Below, one piece after another: positions 8,623-17,042 of a DNA stretch of 64,000 nucleotides. The stretch is from positions 1,048,977-1,112,976 of the forward strand of contig WACF01000001.1 in NCBI GenBank assembly GCA_026192395.1, in the 5' to 3' direction. Under the pieces are notes generated by a model. That model was not told the DNA's origin. It ran no database searches and saw nothing but the letters and a program-made list of their open reading frames with translations. The number at the start of each line of letters is the position of its first letter. Within the stretch, counting starts at the first letter, position 1. The stretch is from Proteobacteria bacterium 005FR1. Its GTDB lineage: Bacteria; Pseudomonadota; Gammaproteobacteria; Pseudomonadales; Cellvibrionaceae. The translations under genes were made by a program, and so were the position numbers.

Positions 8623-9053
8623 GATCTTTCTGCTTGCTCCTCGTATTGTTCGCGGCCTGACGCGGAACTTTCCCCGATCTGTTCGTCTGCTTGTCGCCTT
8701 GCTCATCCCGAACCGGGATGCTCTTTGCAGATGCTGAAATGCTGCCTGCAAAATCGGGACGCTATTTGCAACAGGGTTGCTCTCGCCAATTGTCGAGCCA
8801 GAGCTGCAAAGCTCGTACACAACGGTCCGCCGGCGATACAGGTGCCGCGACATGAAGTCTCCATCGCCCCATGAAGCGCTCGCACGGCTGTTGCCGCGGT
8901 GGCTTGGAGCCCTAAAAAAGAAACCGGCGCCACACCTTTCTACAACTCAGGTGTGCAATTTACAGAGGATGCTCGCCTTTCCCGGAGGCTGATCACGCAC
9001 AGCGTCCTCGTCCATTGTTCAAAGCGGTTGAACCGAATCAGTCGGGAGTGACC
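8623..9053. other. Divergent intergenic region, aldehyde dehydrogenase / lpxR
   Basis: There is no supported gene. It should hold promoters for both flanking genes. A sequence like AATCGGGACGC near 8752 is echoed by the inverted CCCGAACCGGGA near 8707, but no clear operator emerges. Short open frames on both strands lack any family signal. Confidence 0.4.
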
Positions 9054-10049
9054 ATGGAAAAGAGCCTCGGCGTTATCACTGCTGCTTACATCCTCATCGC
9101 CCTGGTGTTCGCGCCGCCCCAGGTGGCGGCGCAAGACGACCCGGGCGTGTTCAATTTCGTTTTCGAAAACGACGCCTTTGGCGGAACTGATCATCACTAC
9201 ACCAGCGGCATCTTGCTCAACTACGTGAGCGGAGAAAATGCCGCGACGCCGGCGCTTCTGAACCTGGCGCGCCGACTGCCGCATATCGAACAAGAGGACG
9301 ATATCTACATCGGCTTTCATCTCGGCCATCAGATCTTTACACCGGACAACATTCACACCCGTCAATTGCTTACCCGCGAGCGTCCCTATGCGGCTTATCT
9401 GTTTGCAGGCATGTCCTTCGTAGGCGCCAACGCCAACGAACTGGACAGTCTGAAAGTCAGCGTTGGGACGGTCGGTCCTTCGGCGCGAGGAGAGGAATTT
9501 CAGAACAGTATTCATAATCGCCTCGGTGTCAACATCCCACAGGGCTGGATCAATCAGATCAACGATGAAACCATCGTGCAGCTCGACTACCACAGAAGCT
9601 GGCGTCAGTTCTGGCGCTACATCGGCGATTCACTTCAGGCGGATATCATGCCCTATTCCGGATTTTCATTGGGCAATGCCGCAATCAATGTGGACGCTGG
9701 ATTCACGTTTCGAATCGGCCCCGGCACGGGCAGTGACTTCGGTCCTCCGCGGATACGCCCTAGCCTGCCGGGATCCACATTTTTCCGAGGCGGACGGGGT
9801 ACTGGCTGGTACTTCTTTCTCGGCGCCGGCGGACGATACGTGATGCACAACATCTTTCTGGACGGCAACACCGACGGCAGCAGCCATAGCGTCGACAAGA
9901 ATGAATGGGTGGGCGACGTGCAAACGGGATGGGTGCTCAATACCCGCAGTTATCGCCTGGCCTATACGCTGGTGGGGCGGTCGCGGGAATTCGAGACCCA
10001 AAAAGAAAGCGACTTATTTGGCTCGATGACGCTTTCATTCAAATTCTGA
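9054..10049 (+). CDS. LpxR-family lipid A 3'-O-deacylase (DUF2219)
   Basis: This 331-residue exported beta-barrel-type protein starts at ATG 9054, eight bases after a GGGAG motif. Its signal peptide ends near VAAQD. The mature start FNFVFENDAFGGTDHHYTSG contains the Asn-Asp and Thr/Ser positions of the LpxR family. The later stretch FQNSIHNRLGVNIPQGW carries the expected catalytic-region His. It ends in an aromatic residue (MTLSFKF), as outer-membrane barrels do. LpxR enzymes remove the 3'-acyloxyacyl chain of lipid A at the outer membrane. Many annotated DUF2219 proteins are untested, so activity is inferred. Confidence 0.8.
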   Translation: MEKSLGVITAAYILIALVFAPPQVAAQDDPGVFNFVFENDAFGGTDHHYTSGILLNYVSGENAATPALLNLARRLPHIEQEDDIYIGFHLGHQIFTPDNIHTRQLLTRERPYAAYLFAGMSFVGANANELDSLKVSVGTVGPSARGEEFQNSIHNRLGVNIPQGWINQINDETIVQLDYHRSWRQFWRYIGDSLQADIMPYSGFSLGNAAINVDAGFTFRIGPGTGSDFGPPRIRPSLPGSTFFRGGRGTGWYFFLGAGGRYVMHNIFLDGNTDGSSHSVDKNEWVGDVQTGWVLNTRSYRLAYTLVGRSREFETQKESDLFGSMTLSFKF

Positions 10050-10098
10050 TTTGACAAAGCTCACGTTGCGGGGAGATGGCGAACCTGAAACAGTAATC

Positions 10099-10114
10099 TG
10101 GCACAGTCTGAGCA
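10099..10114 (+). promoter_or_regulatory. Weak sigma-54-like -24/-12 element
   Basis: TGGCAC followed at the correct phase by GCA reproduces the GG-N10-GC spacing of sigma-54 promoters, about 65 bases before the small lipoprotein start. The second half lacks the usual TT before GC, so this may be chance. Confidence 0.18.
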
Positions 10115-10178
10115 TAAATGAGCCCTACAAAGCCACAGTAAGGACTCAAACCCACCGAAACCGAAAAAGGAGTTTTTT

Positions 10179-10349
10179 ATGTCTACATGGATCAAATATA
10201 TCGGCACCGCACTGGTCGCGCTTTTCGTTCTCGCCGGTTGTGAGGAAGGTGCCTACGAAGAGGCCGGTGAAGGCATCGATGAGGCCGTGCAGGAAACTGA
10301 AGAAGGAATCGAGGGTGCCGGCGAGGAATTGGAGGAAATCGAAGAGTAA
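10179..10349 (+). CDS. 56-residue highly acidic lipoprotein
   Basis: This short gene starts with ATG after a strong ribosome binding site (AAAAAGGAG, then six T/A bases). It encodes a type II signal peptide, MSTWIKYIGTALVALFVLAG, followed by the lipidated Cys at residue 21. The mature 36-residue peptide is nearly half glutamate and contains semi-periodic EEG/GE segments that could form an amphipathic or coiled helix. I do not recognise a family. It sits between the LpxR-like gene and a perfect palindrome that probably terminates it. The strong ribosome site and the clean lipobox argue for a real expressed protein in the envelope. Confidence 0.75.
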   Translation: MSTWIKYIGTALVALFVLAGCEEGAYEEAGEGIDEAVQETEEGIEGAGEELEEIEE

Positions 10350-10362
10350 AGGCTTCGAGGCT

Positions 10363-10386
10363 CACAGCCGGCGATCGCCGGCTGTG
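10363..10386. terminator. Perfect 24-base palindrome between convergent genes
   Basis: The two 12-base halves are exact reverse complements (CACAGCCGGCGA / TCGCCGGCTGTG). It lies between the ends of the acidic lipoprotein and a DUF4382 gene, so a bidirectional terminator is likely. There is no clear T-run on either side. Confidence 0.6.
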
Positions 10387-10394
10387 ATGTTCTG

Positions 10395-11336
10395 CTACAG
10401 AGCAGCAGCTTGCTCGAACTCTATTTCGGTGACCTGTTCGGGGTCGATTTCCACATCGATTCGAGTGCTGAAGAACATATCCAGGTCGTCATCAATTTCG
10501 GGATCGTCGAGTTCCGCATCACAGGTGAACACGGCTGTATAGTTGCCCTGCGGAAGAAAACCCACCACAAATTCCCAAACGCCCGAGTCGAGTTCAACGA
10601 TGCCCGTGGCCAGCGGGTCGCCGGCGTTGCCCTGAATATCCTGAGGATTCGTACCGGCACCACTGAAAACGTACACGGCGTTCCCCTCACGGAAATCGAA
10701 ACGGTCATTGCAACGGGGATTGTTCACGATCAGGTCTTCGTCGACCACACCCACCAGCGTCCCGGTGCGTTCCGTGCGCACGATTCTAAGCGAGGGGTGC
10801 AACTCGAAAGTGGTCGCATCGATTCTGCGCAAAGATTTTCGCACGTCGAAATCGATAGTCAGATCCAGCTCGGTATCATCTTCCACATCGACGTTAAACT
10901 CGAGCTCCAGGCCTGCCTTCTCCTCTTCCGGAATCGTCAGCACTTCCTGCCGCCCATTGGTATCCACGTACAATCGCGTTTCGTCGAGCACCAGCCGCAG
11001 GGAAGTATAGGAGCCGACGGGCAACGGGTAATCGTCGAGCAGTTCCTCACGCCGATCAGGATCGTCGATGACGTCGATCAAATCCACTTCTTCAGGCGTA
11101 TCGAAGGTGATTTCGATGGGATCGCCTTCGACGGGTTCGATCACCACACCAGTGATGGTGACGATGACGCTATCGACATCTTGCACCGGCGCATCCGTGA
11201 TCCACAGGCTCAGATTGCCGTCGTCCCCGCCGAAGCGTTCATCCACACCGGTGCCATCGCAGCCAGCGACACCAATCAGCGAAACCGTAGCCAGGATCCC
11301 CAAATACAATAACTGCCACCAAGAGCTCTTATCCAT
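10395..11336 (-). CDS. DUF4382-type lipoprotein, copy 1
   Basis: This 313-residue protein has a lipoprotein signal peptide (lipobox VAGC, Cys about residue 26). It then has a DUF4382-like beta-rich domain, with LWITDAPVQDVDSVIVTITG, LPVGSYTSLRLVLDET and ELHPSLRIV. The C-terminal beta domain has two Cys (NNPRCNDR and AVFTCDAE) that may form a disulfide. The protein is strongly acidic. It is a clear paralogue of the gene just upstream (11413-12345), sharing domain order and the FTCDA(E/L)LDDP motif. The family is widespread but of unknown role; an envelope location is inferred from the signal. Confidence 0.78.
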   Translation of the reverse strand: MDKSSWWQLLYLGILATVSLIGVAGCDGTGVDERFGGDDGNLSLWITDAPVQDVDSVIVTITGVVIEPVEGDPIEITFDTPEEVDLIDVIDDPDRREELLDDYPLPVGSYTSLRLVLDETRLYVDTNGRQEVLTIPEEEKAGLELEFNVDVEDDTELDLTIDFDVRKSLRRIDATTFELHPSLRIVRTERTGTLVGVVDEDLIVNNPRCNDRFDFREGNAVYVFSGAGTNPQDIQGNAGDPLATGIVELDSGVWEFVVGFLPQGNYTAVFTCDAELDDPEIDDDLDMFFSTRIDVEIDPEQVTEIEFEQAAAL

Positions 11337-11412
11337 TATTGAAACCTTCCTGCTTTATCGATTATTTATAGATGCTGCCTTCCAACTTCGATACTGACAC
11401 CCGTGAATCGCG

Positions 11413-12345
11413 TCAGTGAATGGTGATGCGGGTGCTCTGCCCGGCTTCGATGCGCGCCTCGAAGCCACTGCTGAAGTCTACCCGCAGGCTGTCATCCAGA
11501 GCGGGATCATCCAGAAGCGCATCACAGGTGAATACCACCGTGAAATCGCCCGGGGGCAAAAAGTCTACCCGGAACTGGCTCAGCCCGGTATCGAAGCCCG
11601 TCACTTCGGCAGTGGCGAAGGGATCGAAAAGATCGTCGCGAATGTCCTGAATCGGCGCATTCACGCCTGCGAAGACATATATCGCACTGCCCCCGGCAAG
11701 AGCGCCGGCGCAATCATGGACATCCAGAAGGCGATTGTCCACCGTGCCCAGCAGGGTCCCGCTGAGATCAGTCTGGATGATTCTCAGCGACGGGCGAAAA
11801 ACGAATTGATTGAAGACTTCGAATAGCGAGCGCCGAAGGTCCAGCACGATGGTGAGATCCAGCTCAGTATCGTCCGCGATGATCACATCGAAGTCGAGCA
11901 GCGCACTGTCGAGGCTCTCTTCCAGACGCAAAGGCAGCTGACGCCCGTCCACTTCCACAAACAGCCGGGTATCATCGAACACCAGTCGTAGCCAGTCGTA
12001 GGCGCCCGCGGGTATCGATTGGTCGTCCAACAGGACGGTCGGTTGCTGGGTCGAAGGAATGGTGGAAGAACCAAAATCAGGAAAAACGCTGGTTATCGGC
12101 GGACTCAGGGGGAATTCCAGTATTTCGCCGTCCGAGCGTCGGAGTTGCACCGCGTTGACCGTGAGAGTCACCCGATCCGCACCCACCAGGGCACTTTCAC
12201 TGAGAGCCAGATCCAAGCGACCGGCCTCCGCCGAGCCGATTACCCGCGGCGGCACCTGGTCTTCGGGCTCGACGTCGTCACACCCGCCGACCAGTCCTGC
12301 GGCCAACAGGACGGGCCAGTATCGTCTTGCACTTGTCCTCTGCAC
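11413..12345 (-). CDS. DUF4382-type lipoprotein, copy 2
   Basis: This 310-residue lipoprotein has the lipobox VGGC with Cys about residue 22. It shares the layout of its downstream paralogue: an N-terminal domain with LALSESALVGADRVTLTV, IPAGAYDWLRLVFDDT and RPSLRIIQT, then a C-terminal domain with DVHDCAG and VVFTCDALLDDP. The start appears to be GTG 12345 after a purine-rich ribosome site. The 76-base gap to copy 1 suggests one transcript and a tandem duplication followed by strong divergence. Function is unknown. Confidence 0.75.
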   Translation of the reverse strand: MQRTSARRYWPVLLAAGLVGGCDDVEPEDQVPPRVIGSAEAGRLDLALSESALVGADRVTLTVNAVQLRRSDGEILEFPLSPPITSVFPDFGSSTIPSTQQPTVLLDDQSIPAGAYDWLRLVFDDTRLFVEVDGRQLPLRLEESLDSALLDFDVIIADDTELDLTIVLDLRRSLFEVFNQFVFRPSLRIIQTDLSGTLLGTVDNRLLDVHDCAGALAGGSAIYVFAGVNAPIQDIRDDLFDPFATAEVTGFDTGLSQFRVDFLPPGDFTVVFTCDALLDDPALDDSLRVDFSSGFEARIEAGQSTRITIH

Positions 12346-12434
12346 CTCACCGCCCTCCCTGAGCTATTGGCGGAAATGGGCATTCACACCCGCAGCGGTT
12401 TTGCTGCAGAGCATCAAATAATGCCGCGGGGAGC

Positions 12435-12464
12435 TTAACATCGCCGTGGCAATTACAGTACAAT
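12435..12464 (+). promoter_or_regulatory. Probable tRNA-Pro promoter
   Basis: TTAACA (12435-12440) and TACAAT (12459-12464) are separated by 18 bases. They are followed by a GC-rich discriminator (GTGCGCCTCGCG), a common arrangement for stable-RNA promoters. The distance to the mature tRNA leaves a leader of roughly 40 bases. Confidence 0.55.
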
Positions 12465-12509
12465 GTGCGCCTCGCGAAAACCGCCCTGGCAATCGGGGCA
12501 ACATCTAGT

Positions 12510-12586
12510 CGGAGCGTAGCGCAGCTTGGTAGCGCACCTCGTTCGGGACGAGGGGGTCGGAGGTTCAAATCCTCTCGCTCCGACCA
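12510..12586 (+). tRNA. tRNA-Pro (anticodon CGG)
   Basis: A complete 77-base cloverleaf is visible. The seven-pair acceptor stem is CGGAGCG/CGCTCCG, and the D arm lies in GCGCAGCTTGGTAGCGC. The anticodon stem CCTCG/CGAGG encloses the loop TTCGGGA, giving anticodon CGG. The T arm contains GGTTCAAATCC, and CCA is encoded at the 3' end. It decodes CCG proline codons. The M48 protease gene converges on it, ending 18 bases downstream. Confidence 0.96.
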
Positions 12587-12604
12587 ATTTCCTTCCCGCC
12601 TGAT

Positions 12605-14053
12605 TCAGTCCTTTCCCACGCCCCCGCGTACCTGTTTGAGCAGGGTATCAGCCTCAATGGTCGCTTCGACGTTCTGCACCTGATTGATCAGGGCCAGTTC
12701 CTCCAACGGAATCGTTGATTCCGACCAGCGGGCGAATTCCACCAGGTTCATGGACCTTGGCAGGCGCGCTATACCGATTTCGGCCGGCTGTACATTGAGA
12801 ATGGCGGGATCGGTCAGCGGCGCGAAACTATCGATCATCGTCTGAAAAGTCTGCCGATAGCCCTCGAAAGCCTCGGCGGGGCTGTAGGTGACCAACTGAT
12901 AAACCTTGTCGCCCTGTTCGTAGAACGCCACGTACCCGGCAACTACGCCCTGCTGCGCCTGCGCCTGGAAGGCGGCGGTGGCGGCGGACAGGCCGTTAAT
13001 CCGATCGGATGAAGTGGGACCAACCTGCAGCCCCTGTTGCGAGGCAAAAGCTCGCATCGCCTCTGCCGCGGAGGGCGCCGGTGCGAGAGTGAATTGGAAG
13101 GCGGCGTTCTCGGCGGGGCTCACGCCCATCACCGCCCGGGGCAGATTCTGCCGCTGCCATTCCGGTGGTACTGCGAATCGGAAGCGCAAATCCGGGTGAT
13201 AAAACACATCGTCACGGAAGAAGCCGTTGCGGGGGTTTTCCCCGTAGGCCAGGCCTTCGAGCATGCCGAGGAATTGGGAGCGGCCGACAGTGGACTCGAA
13301 CTGATCGGGGGGCGCGTTGCGGAGTCGCTCCTCGACGGCTTCGATTCGCTCCTGTGGCGCCGGGTGGCTGGCCATCCAGTTGGGAATCGGAGATTGCCCC
13401 GCCAGTTCGCCTGCCCGCTGCAGAGCGGCGAATACGTCAGCCATTTCGCTGACGTCATAACCTTGAGTTCGGGCGTAGCGGAAGCCCAGATCGTCGGCCT
13501 GGCGCTCGGCGTCCCGACCGTATTTGAGCATCAGCAGATTCAGACCGAGACCGGCGACATCGCCGAGTGGGCGCACCTCAGGAACCAGAATCATCCCGAC
13601 CCCAAGCCCCAACTGTGCCAATTGCGCGCGGCTCATCTGCGCCACCGAATGGCGGGCGGTGATATGGCCGATCTCATGGCCTATGACCGTGACCAGCTCT
13701 GCTTCGGAATCCATCAGCCCCAGCAGGCCGCGAGTGACGAAAATCGGCCCCCCGGGCAGTGCAAAGGCGTTAGGTGTGGGGTCATCCACTACCGCGAAAG
13801 ACCAGGGTAACTCCGGCCGCTCGGAGGCCGCGGCCAGTTGCTGTCCAAGACGGTCCACATAGGCCTGCAGCTCCGGATCTTCCACCAGCGCCATGGTCTG
13901 TTGGACCTGTTCGGCGCCCTGCTTGCCCATGGCAATTTCCTGCGACTCGGAAACCAGTGCCAGCTCGCGTTCCCCGGTGACCGGATTGACCGCACAGCCG
14001 CACAGAGCGGCCGCAATCCCCAGGAAACTCACCCAGCGCCGCAGCATTTTCAT
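12605..14053 (-). CDS. M48-family zinc metalloprotease lipoprotein
   Basis: This 482-residue protein has a lipoprotein-type signal (Cys in LCGCAV, about residue 20). An M48 peptidase domain carries the zinc site HEIGH (in VTVIGHEIGHITARH) and a downstream Glu in YGRDAERQADDLG. ATG 14053 follows GGAGG at a good distance. The C-terminal part (about 260-482) is not the TPR domain of BepA; it contains FRFAVPPEWQRQN and looks like a substrate or adaptor domain found in related M48 lipoproteins. It is probably a periplasmic quality-control protease of outer-membrane proteins, by analogy with BepA and LoiP. Confidence 0.82.
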   Translation of the reverse strand: MKMLRRWVSFLGIAAALCGCAVNPVTGERELALVSESQEIAMGKQGAEQVQQTMALVEDPELQAYVDRLGQQLAAASERPELPWSFAVVDDPTPNAFALPGGPIFVTRGLLGLMDSEAELVTVIGHEIGHITARHSVAQMSRAQLAQLGLGVGMILVPEVRPLGDVAGLGLNLLMLKYGRDAERQADDLGFRYARTQGYDVSEMADVFAALQRAGELAGQSPIPNWMASHPAPQERIEAVEERLRNAPPDQFESTVGRSQFLGMLEGLAYGENPRNGFFRDDVFYHPDLRFRFAVPPEWQRQNLPRAVMGVSPAENAAFQFTLAPAPSAAEAMRAFASQQGLQVGPTSSDRINGLSAATAAFQAQAQQGVVAGYVAFYEQGDKVYQLVTYSPAEAFEGYRQTFQTMIDSFAPLTDPAILNVQPAEIGIARLPRSMNLVEFARWSESTIPLEELALINQVQNVEATIEADTLLKQVRGGVGKD

Positions 14054-14354
14054 TCATTCCTCCCTAAGTAGCTGGCCGTTGAGCCGTTCATTCAAGAATC
14101 GTGCAATTCGTCGACGAGATTCGGCGGCACATTCATTTGCAGGCTGCCTCTGGTAAGGGATCAGTATGCGAGTCAGTGCAGGATGAACAGCGGCACTCAA
14201 GACATCTTTCGCTTTTCGATACTACCCGCGCGTAATCGACGGAGCAGGTTCACCGTGGCGTTAAACCCACGCGGTTTGCCCCTCGACGCGCGACTTAGCG
14301 CCGTAGACACCTACCGGAGCCTCGGCCTGGTGAGGTGATCTGGATGGCTATCAA
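14054..14354. other. Intergenic region between AI-2E-family permease and M48 protease
   Basis: No gene or clear terminator is evident in these 301 bases. It should include the promoter of the M48 protease gene. Partial inverted motifs such as CGCGCG...CGACGCGCG (about 14229-14292) are too far apart to interpret. Confidence 0.4.
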
Positions 14355-15341
14355 TCACTCCAGCGGCTGCTTGCTCATGTAAAAGCGCTGGACGAGCACC
14401 ATCAGCACCACTGTTAGAGGCGCCGCAAACAGAAGCCCGGGCAAACCGAAGAGACTGCCGAAAATCACCAGGCCAACCAGCCCCAAAGCGGGAGGAAGGC
14501 TGACCGCCCAGCGCTGAGCCAGCGGCGTAATCAAGTTGGTCTCCAGTTGCTGGACGGCAAAATAAACCACCGCCGCATAAACCGCGGCAGTAGGGTTGAC
14601 GGTGAGCGCCAGCAGAATGCCGGGAATTGCAGCGAGGAAAGGACCAATGATCGGGATGAATTCCAGCAAGCCCGCAATGAGCCCCAGGCTGAGCGCCAAG
14701 GGAACACCGACCAGCCAAAGACCGAGGCCGGTCAGCACGCCCACTGTGGCCATCGATACCAGCTGCCCCTGCAGCCAGCCACGCAACCCCTCCCCCGCCG
14801 TACTCATAGCTATGCAGCTTTGGTCGCGGTACTTCGGTGGAACCAGGTTTAGAAATCCGCGGCGATACAGGGAAGGATTGAAACTGAGGTAGACCGCAAC
14901 TAACAGAACCAGGATGAAATCAACCGCGAAGGTGTAGGTGGAGCTGGCAGCTGTGATCAGACGTGAGGCCGACAAGACCTTTTCCGGCTCAAAGGGCTCT
15001 TCGCCGCCGGCGCCGAAGTAACCCATGATCTGACCGAAAGCCTGGGGAAGGCGCTGCTTGAGCTCGCCGAACTGGCTCACTACTTTGTTGCCGAAAAAAT
15101 AGGTTGCCACCGCGAGCAAGGAAAAGATCACCAACAACACAATGACCGACGCCCAGCGTTCTCTCACATTCAGAAGATGCGCCAGGGGATCCGCCGCCAG
15201 CCGGATGACAACGGCAATCACCACACCACCGAAGGTCAGCATGAGAATGCTGCCAAGGTGCCAGAGGATGAAAAGAGCCGCAGCTATCGCGGCCACAATA
15301 AAGGCGCGATGAGTGAATTCGTTTCGGCTTACATCCGGCAC
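14355..15341 (-). CDS. AI-2E / PerM-family membrane permease
   Basis: This 328-residue polytopic protein matches the AI-2E exporter family (PF01594 type). It has a paired helical start, a soluble segment around residues 85-140, then helices carrying LLEFIPIIGPFLAAIPGILL, the family hallmark, and QQLETNLITPLAQ. Members include TqsA, PerM and archaeal Na+/H+ antiporters, so transported species differ. The start is GTG 15341. In several gammaproteobacteria a PerM-family gene lies beside hda; no hda is visible here, but a DnaA-box cluster lies upstream. Confidence 0.8.
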   Translation of the reverse strand: MPDVSRNEFTHRAFIVAAIAAALFILWHLGSILMLTFGGVVIAVVIRLAADPLAHLLNVRERWASVIVLLVIFSLLAVATYFFGNKVVSQFGELKQRLPQAFGQIMGYFGAGGEEPFEPEKVLSASRLITAASSTYTFAVDFILVLLVAVYLSFNPSLYRRGFLNLVPPKYRDQSCIAMSTAGEGLRGWLQGQLVSMATVGVLTGLGLWLVGVPLALSLGLIAGLLEFIPIIGPFLAAIPGILLALTVNPTAAVYAAVVYFAVQQLETNLITPLAQRWAVSLPPALGLVGLVIFGSLFGLPGLLFAAPLTVVLMVLVQRFYMSKQPLE

Positions 15342-15559
15342 GGGCGTCCATCCCCTCGGTTCGATGTATCAACGTTTTCGCGGCTTTGTCCCGCTTGCCT
15401 CGTTTGGGCTCTGCAATGTCCACACCGGAGGCACCGGCCAAAAGCCTCGACTCCGTCCGATTGCGGGACTGGGTGATTTGGAACGCCGAATTTTCGTTCG
15501 CCACGCGGCAATTTTGGTCAATTTGGAGGAAAAATGACGCGCCTTGGAGCTTTGTAAAA

Positions 15560-15594
15560 GTTTCCACAATATCTGTGGATAAGTTGGTGGATAA
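15560..15594. promoter_or_regulatory. Cluster of DnaA-like boxes
   Basis: TGTGGATAA (15574-15582) is the exact reverse complement of the consensus TTATCCACA. GGTGGATAA (15586-15594) differs at one base and lies 12 bases on in the same phase. GTTTCCACA (15560-15568) differs at two bases. The cluster could be a DnaA-regulated promoter or a DnaA-titrating site; no replication genes flank it here. Confidence 0.5.
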
Positions 15595-15881
15595 TTGTTG
15601 AGAAAAGAGGTGCAAGCCACGTGGGATCGGGGGGGTGTACAGATTGGCTAAATTTTATCCTGAGATATTTTCTCCTTATTTTTCAGAGACTTAAAAATGT
15701 CAATCGGAAGATCGGAAATATCTTGGCCGTCCGAGGCGATCCTTTCGCGGGTCGATGCGATCGTGTGCATAAGACGTTAGTAGCCGGTAACCGTGGAACG
15801 GGCAAAACTACATTTAGATGACAAAGGAAGGTGGGGACGCGCGGCTGGAGACTGGGCAGTTTTTCTTAGTGCGGGCCCGTC

Positions 15882-15920
15882 AGCCGCCATCAATTCCGGT
15901 CAGAACCGGAACCGATGGCT
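15882..15920 (-). terminator. Hairpin downstream of acuI
   Basis: TTCCGGT-CAGA-ACCGGAA (15894-15911) forms a perfect inner stem, and AGCCGCCATC and CGATGGCT extend it imperfectly outwards. It sits 19 bases past the acuI stop. No T-run follows, so termination would be weak or Rho-assisted. Confidence 0.45.
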
Positions 15921-15938
15921 GGGATGCGGGCGCAGTGA

Positions 15939-16940
15939 TCAGCTCTGCATATCCACCACATAGCGCCCTACGGCGTGGCCGTTGAGAATACGGGTGAGGT
16001 GTTCGGGTACTTGATCCAGTCCGATGGTTTCCGCCATAGCGTCCAGCTTGGGAAGTTTGAACGTCGTGGCCAGCGCCTGCCAATTCTCTTCCTTCCGGCT
16101 CAGAGGCAGCTCCACGCAGTCGACGCCGAGCAGGTTCACGTTGCGCAGAATGAAGGGAAACACACTCGACTGGAAGCTTGGGGAGCCCGTCATCCCGCAG
16201 GCCGCGACACTGCCGCTGTACTGGAGGGACTTGATGATGTTGCTGAGGATCTCACCACCAACGCAGTCGACCCCATGAGCCCATTGCGGCTTCACCATCG
16301 GCTTCTTGTTGGGCTCCGACAACGTATTGCGGTCCAGCACCTGCTGCGCACCAAGGGAAGAGAGCCATTCGCTCTGCTCCAGCTTGCCAGTGACCGCCGC
16401 TACCTGGAAACCCAAGTGACTCAGCAGGGCGACGCTGAAGCTCCCTACCCCACCTGTGGCGCCACTGACCACCACCGGACCATCGCTCGGACTGGCCCCC
16501 ATGTGCAGCAACTTGCCGACACAGAGCGCGGCGGTAAAACCGGCGGTGCCGATGATCATCGTCTCTTTCAGGCTGAGCCCCTGAGGGAGGGCAACGGCCC
16601 AGTTGGCGGGCACACGAATCCGTTGGCCCAGTCCTCCCGCCGTATTCATGCCCAGGTCATAGCCGGATACGATGACTTCATCGCCTGCCGCGAAACGACC
16701 GCTTTTGTCTTCGATCACTACGCCGGCCGCATCGATTCCCGGCTGGTGGGGATAGTTGCGGGTGACCCCGGGATTTCCGCTGGCGGAGAGGGCGTCCTTG
16801 TAATTGAGTGATGAATAACGGACATCCACCAGCAGGTCGCCTTCGGGAAGGTCATCGATGCTGCGCTCGATAATGCGCTGATCGAACTGGTTGTTGGCTG
16901 TGGACTCTACCCACAGCGCGGTGAATCGATCGTCGGACAT
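15939..16940 (-). CDS. acuI: Acryloyl-CoA reductase / YhdH-type quinone oxidoreductase
   Basis: This 333-residue zinc-independent MDR protein is of the YhdH/YhfP/AcuI group. Landmarks are VRYSSLNYKDALSASG near the N-terminus, HQPGIDAAGVV, GTAGFTAAL, the NADPH-binding loop VVSGATGGVGS, and GGEILSNIIK. AcuI reduces acryloyl-CoA to propionyl-CoA with NADPH; in marine bacteria it serves DMSP-derived acrylate detoxification. The ATG at 16940 follows AAGGAG, and an upstream extension to 17006 is not family-like. No DMSP genes are visible nearby, so the physiological role is inferred only. Confidence 0.82.
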   Translation of the reverse strand: MSDDRFTALWVESTANNQFDQRIIERSIDDLPEGDLLVDVRYSSLNYKDALSASGNPGVTRNYPHQPGIDAAGVVIEDKSGRFAAGDEVIVSGYDLGMNTAGGLGQRIRVPANWAVALPQGLSLKETMIIGTAGFTAALCVGKLLHMGASPSDGPVVVSGATGGVGSFSVALLSHLGFQVAAVTGKLEQSEWLSSLGAQQVLDRNTLSEPNKKPMVKPQWAHGVDCVGGEILSNIIKSLQYSGSVAACGMTGSPSFQSSVFPFILRNVNLLGVDCVELPLSRKEENWQALATTFKLPKLDAMAETIGLDQVPEHLTRILNGHAVGRYVVDMQS

Positions 16941-17042
16941 TGAACGGCCACTCCTTATTTGCTTTACGTGTGTTTTGATCGAGGTTGGAAAAAACGGGAA
17001 ACCCAATGCGAAACCGCCGCCCGTGACCGGGCGGCTGCGAAA

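Larger units (their letters stand above)
15342..15938. other. 597-base non-coding region with DnaA-like boxes and an AT-rich tract
   Basis: No supported gene is present. A 66-codon plus-strand frame at 15621 lacks recognisable features. The region holds a perfect DnaA box TGTGGATAA at 15574-15582, a one-mismatch copy GGTGGATAA at 15586-15594 in the same orientation, and a weaker GTTTCCACA at 15560-15568 in the other. An AT-rich tract follows at roughly 15640-15725, and a hairpin at 15882-15920 lies beyond acuI. Confidence 0.55.

Noticed and set aside
12510-12586. tRNA gene as an integration site for a mobile element
   Set aside because: No integrase or repeated 3' tRNA end was noticed in the window.
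15621-15821. 66-codon frame containing GTGKTTF, reminiscent of a Walker A motif
   Set aside because: No family context, no good ribosome site, and it lies in an AT-rich likely regulatory region; the motif is probably accidental.
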